From NCBI RefSeq assembly GCF_900177375.1, contig NZ_FWZU01000001.1:868001-932000 (forward strand): 64,000 nt of DNA, read 5' to 3'. Below the pieces are notes generated by a model, which was given only the letters and a program-made list of their open reading frames with translations, did no database searches and was not told where the DNA came from. This DNA is from Desulfovibrio gilichinskyi (GTDB lineage: Bacteria > Desulfobacterota > Desulfovibrionia > Desulfovibrionales > Desulfovibrionaceae). The translations under genes and the position numbers were made by a program. Shown piece after piece: positions 63,819 through 64,000 of the stretch (the stretch's first letter is position 1; every line of letters starts with the position of its first letter).

Positions 63819-64000
63819 TTAAGCGTTAAGCTTTACTCTTACGGTTGCATCTTCAGCCACAGCTGAAACAAAGGCCACGCCCGCTTTCGTATTTCCACCT
63901 TCTGTCGCTGTGATGCTCTTTCCCGGTGTTAAATAAACCTGTGCGCCCTGCTCAATTGCCGCCGCAGTTTTGGGAAGTTCCCAAACTTCCTCGGTTGCAA
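63819..64000 (-). CDS. DUF2190 family phage protein, capsid decoration-like (partial)
   Basis: The 3' end of a gene that runs off the right edge; about 60 residues are visible: EVWELPKTAAAIEQGAQVYL, TPGKSITATEGGNTKAGVAF, VSAVAEDATVRVKLNA. This pattern is that of the DUF2190 family, which is found beside capsid genes and thought to decorate or stabilise the head. It is the first late gene seen in the window. Confidence 0.8.
   Translation of the reverse strand, partial: ATEEVWELPKTAAAIEQGAQVYLTPGKSITATEGGNTKAGVAFVSAVAEDATVRVKLNA

Larger units (their letters stand above)
44036..64000. mobile_element. prophage, one end (contractile-tailed, P2-like tail)
   Basis: Starts at the tRNA-Arg remnant and runs past the right window edge. 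It contains cargo and regulatory genes on the plus strand (44.3-49.5 kb) and late genes for capsid decoration, lysis and a complete P2-type tail on the minus strand (49.6-64 kb). No integrase, repressor, terminase or portal lies inside the window. No late gene appears broken, so the element may be intact. Confidence 0.88.

Overview
The window looks like a chromosome segment of a marine, sulfate-reducing delta-proteobacterium of the Desulfovibrio/Maridesulfovibrio group (moderately AT-rich). The organism call rests on a periplasmic [NiFeSe] hydrogenase with an in-frame UGA (selenocysteine), the tig-clpP-clpX-lon order, and the general protein repertoire; the genus is an inference from family resemblance, not a database match.

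Region 1 (1-38.7 kb) is core genome, mostly on the minus strand: uvrB (cut by the window edge); an N-degron cluster (aat, clpA, clpS); a CYTH protein; a fluoride exporter gene with a DUF190 partner; a cheA-cheR-cheB chemotaxis operon; an EF-G paralogue; bamD, trxB, trxA; fbp-tsaD; an envelope/division cluster (pgsA, a coiled-coil gene, an ftsB-like gene, a TPR gene); pcm, a DUF368 lipid-carrier transporter and an Mrp ATPase; a CBS-domain protein; the hysB-hysA hydrogenase with its maturation protease; an M23 peptidase; and tig-clpP-clpX-lon. Most transcription units end in clear intrinsic terminators.

Region 2 (38.9-44.0 kb) is accessory: a secreted DUF1566 protein, an AT-rich pair of unrecognised genes (40.8-43.1 kb) preceded by two perfect inverted repeats, and a YdjM-like membrane hydrolase. 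It ends at a 3' tRNA-Arg(CCG) remnant that still has its own terminator.

Region 3 (44.04 kb to the window end) is one end of a prophage integrated at that tRNA. Next to the attachment remnant is a plus-strand cargo zone: three tandem secreted paralogues, each with its own near-identical upstream region and terminator, then a ribbon-helix-helix protein, a Rha-type regulator, a small protein and a membrane pentapeptide-repeat protein. The minus strand from 64 kb down to 49.6 kb carries the late genes, read as DUF2190 capsid protein, holin, amidase, Rz/Rz1 spanins, head-tail joining, then a P2-like contractile tail (Z, Gp37-like, V, W, J, I, H-like fibre, FI sheath, FII tube, E/E' with a T_TTT_TTA slippery site, T tape measure, U, X, D). 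The integrase, immunity and most head genes should lie beyond the window.

The most notable items are the selenocysteine hydrogenase with its two-hairpin leader, the three-copy secreted cargo family, the unrecognised AT-rich gene pair, and the frameshift and overlapping-gene devices of the prophage.
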